DNA of 5,328 nt from Lautropia sp. SCN 70-15 (GTDB taxonomy: Bacteria; Pseudomonadota; Gammaproteobacteria; Burkholderiales; Burkholderiaceae_E). The notes under the pieces were generated by a model. That model was not told the DNA's origin. It searched no databases and saw only the letters and a program-made list of their open reading frames with translations. Below, one piece after another: positions 4,874 to 5,328 of this stretch. The DNA is taken from positions 1 to 5,328 of the forward strand of contig MEEC01000205.1 of the NCBI GenBank assembly GCA_001724315.1. The letters are read 5' to 3'. The first letter of the stretch is position 1. Every line of letters starts with the position of its first letter. The translations under genes were made by a program, and so were the position numbers.

Positions 4874-5328
4874 CCTGCGGAACCAGAGCATCGAGAGCAG
4901 CGCCGAGAGAAACGCGAGGGCGGCGCCGGCCCCGGCGAACAGGGCGGTGACCTCGGTCTCGCGGGTTTCCAGGACCACCTTGGCGGTCAGCGACTCGTAG
5001 ACCTTCTTCAGGTCCTCGGCGGTGCCGGCATAGAAGTACTCGCCCATCGTGATGTCGGCGATCGCCTTCAGCGCGTCTTCATCGAGCCGGACCCGCATGG
5101 ACCAGCCGTCGCCGACCAGGATCTCGCCGTTGGGCGTGCCGATGCCCACCGTGTAGACCCGCACCCCGCGCTCGGCGGCCATCCAGGCCGAGGCGATCGG
5201 GTCCGGCCCGGTGGTGGTCTGGCCATCGGTCAGCAGGATGATGACCGCGGACTCGTGCGAGCCGGGCGGCACCGGCGGCGGCGCCGGCTTCGCCTCAACG
5301 CCCGCGGCCGGCGCGGCGCTGCGGCCCC
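4865..5328 (-). CDS. VWA-domain membrane protein (BatA-like), C-terminal part; runs off right edge
   Basis: The reading frame is open to the right edge, so 153 C-terminal residues are seen and the N-terminus is missing. A GTG at 5270-5272 is internal, because upstream codons continue as a plausible Ala/Pro-rich loop (AKPAPPP) joining the VWA core. The fragment contains the VWA beta-strand and metal-site loop AVIILLTDGQTTTGPDP, the strand RGVRVYTVGIGTPNGE, an RVRLDEDALKAIADIT segment, GEYFYAG and DLKKVYESL. It ends with a transmembrane helix (about the last 25 residues, TALFAGAGAALAF onward) and the short tail FRRVF. This arrangement, VWA followed by a C-terminal anchor, matches BatA-type proteins often encoded near MoxR ATPases, but none is visible here. 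The DxSxS part of the metal site lies outside the window. The stop is 79 bp before the dctP start on the same strand. Specific function is unknown. Confidence 0.85.
   Translation of the reverse strand, partial: GRSAAPAAGVEAKPAPPPVPPGSHESAVIILLTDGQTTTGPDPIASAWMAAERGVRVYTVGIGTPNGEILVGDGWSMRVRLDEDALKAIADITMGEYFYAGTAEDLKKVYESLTAKVVLETRETEVTALFAGAGAALAFLSALLSMLWFRRVF

Noticed and set aside
4099..4950. Long plus-strand open frame opposite dctP and its promoter
   Set aside because: It is a frame shadow with no recognisable domain, and it crosses the dctP promoter and the end of the VWA gene. The minus strand has a convincing DctP with signal peptide and ribosome site.

Overview
This is a very GC-rich window with the gene content and codon style of a betaproteobacterium, most likely order Burkholderiales. 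That placement rests on general resemblance, namely a strong G/C bias at third codon positions, TACAAT-type -10 boxes, and a DctP/SH3-domain repertoire common in that order. It is inference and was not tested by a search.

Layout. (1) The left edge holds the first 23 codons of alanine dehydrogenase (ald) on the minus strand. It is divergent from srkA, with about 160 bp of promoter DNA between them. (2) srkA, positions 232-1263 on the plus strand, encodes the stress-response Ser/Thr protein kinase (YihE/RdoA family). Its start lies only 7 nt after a TAGAAT box. (3) A 180-bp gap with a perfect 10-bp hairpin and a TACAAT promoter precedes a small exported protein with two bacterial SH3 domains (1444-1902, plus). 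(4) A GC-only hairpin separates it from a convergent TRAP transporter operon on the minus strand, transcribed in the order dctP (4785-3814), dctQ (3738-3244), dctM (3247-1970). dctQ and dctM overlap by ATGA. A textbook intrinsic terminator sits between dctP and dctQ. (5) Upstream of dctP is a compact promoter with several perfect palindromes, overlapping the end of a truncated VWA-domain membrane protein that runs off the right edge.

How the genes work together. DctP is the periplasmic binding protein, and DctQ and DctM are the small and large membrane subunits. Together they form one Na+-coupled importer for an organic acid whose identity cannot be read from the window. The terminator after dctP should make binding protein in excess over membrane subunits. 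Ald, SrkA, the SH3 protein and the VWA protein are separate transcription units with no visible functional link to the transporter.

I found no convincing undescribed system. The region is ordinary core or metabolic DNA. The most interesting non-coding signals are the palindrome cluster at the dctP promoter and the dctP-dctQ terminator. No tRNA, rRNA, CRISPR array, insertion sequence or clear pseudogene was seen.
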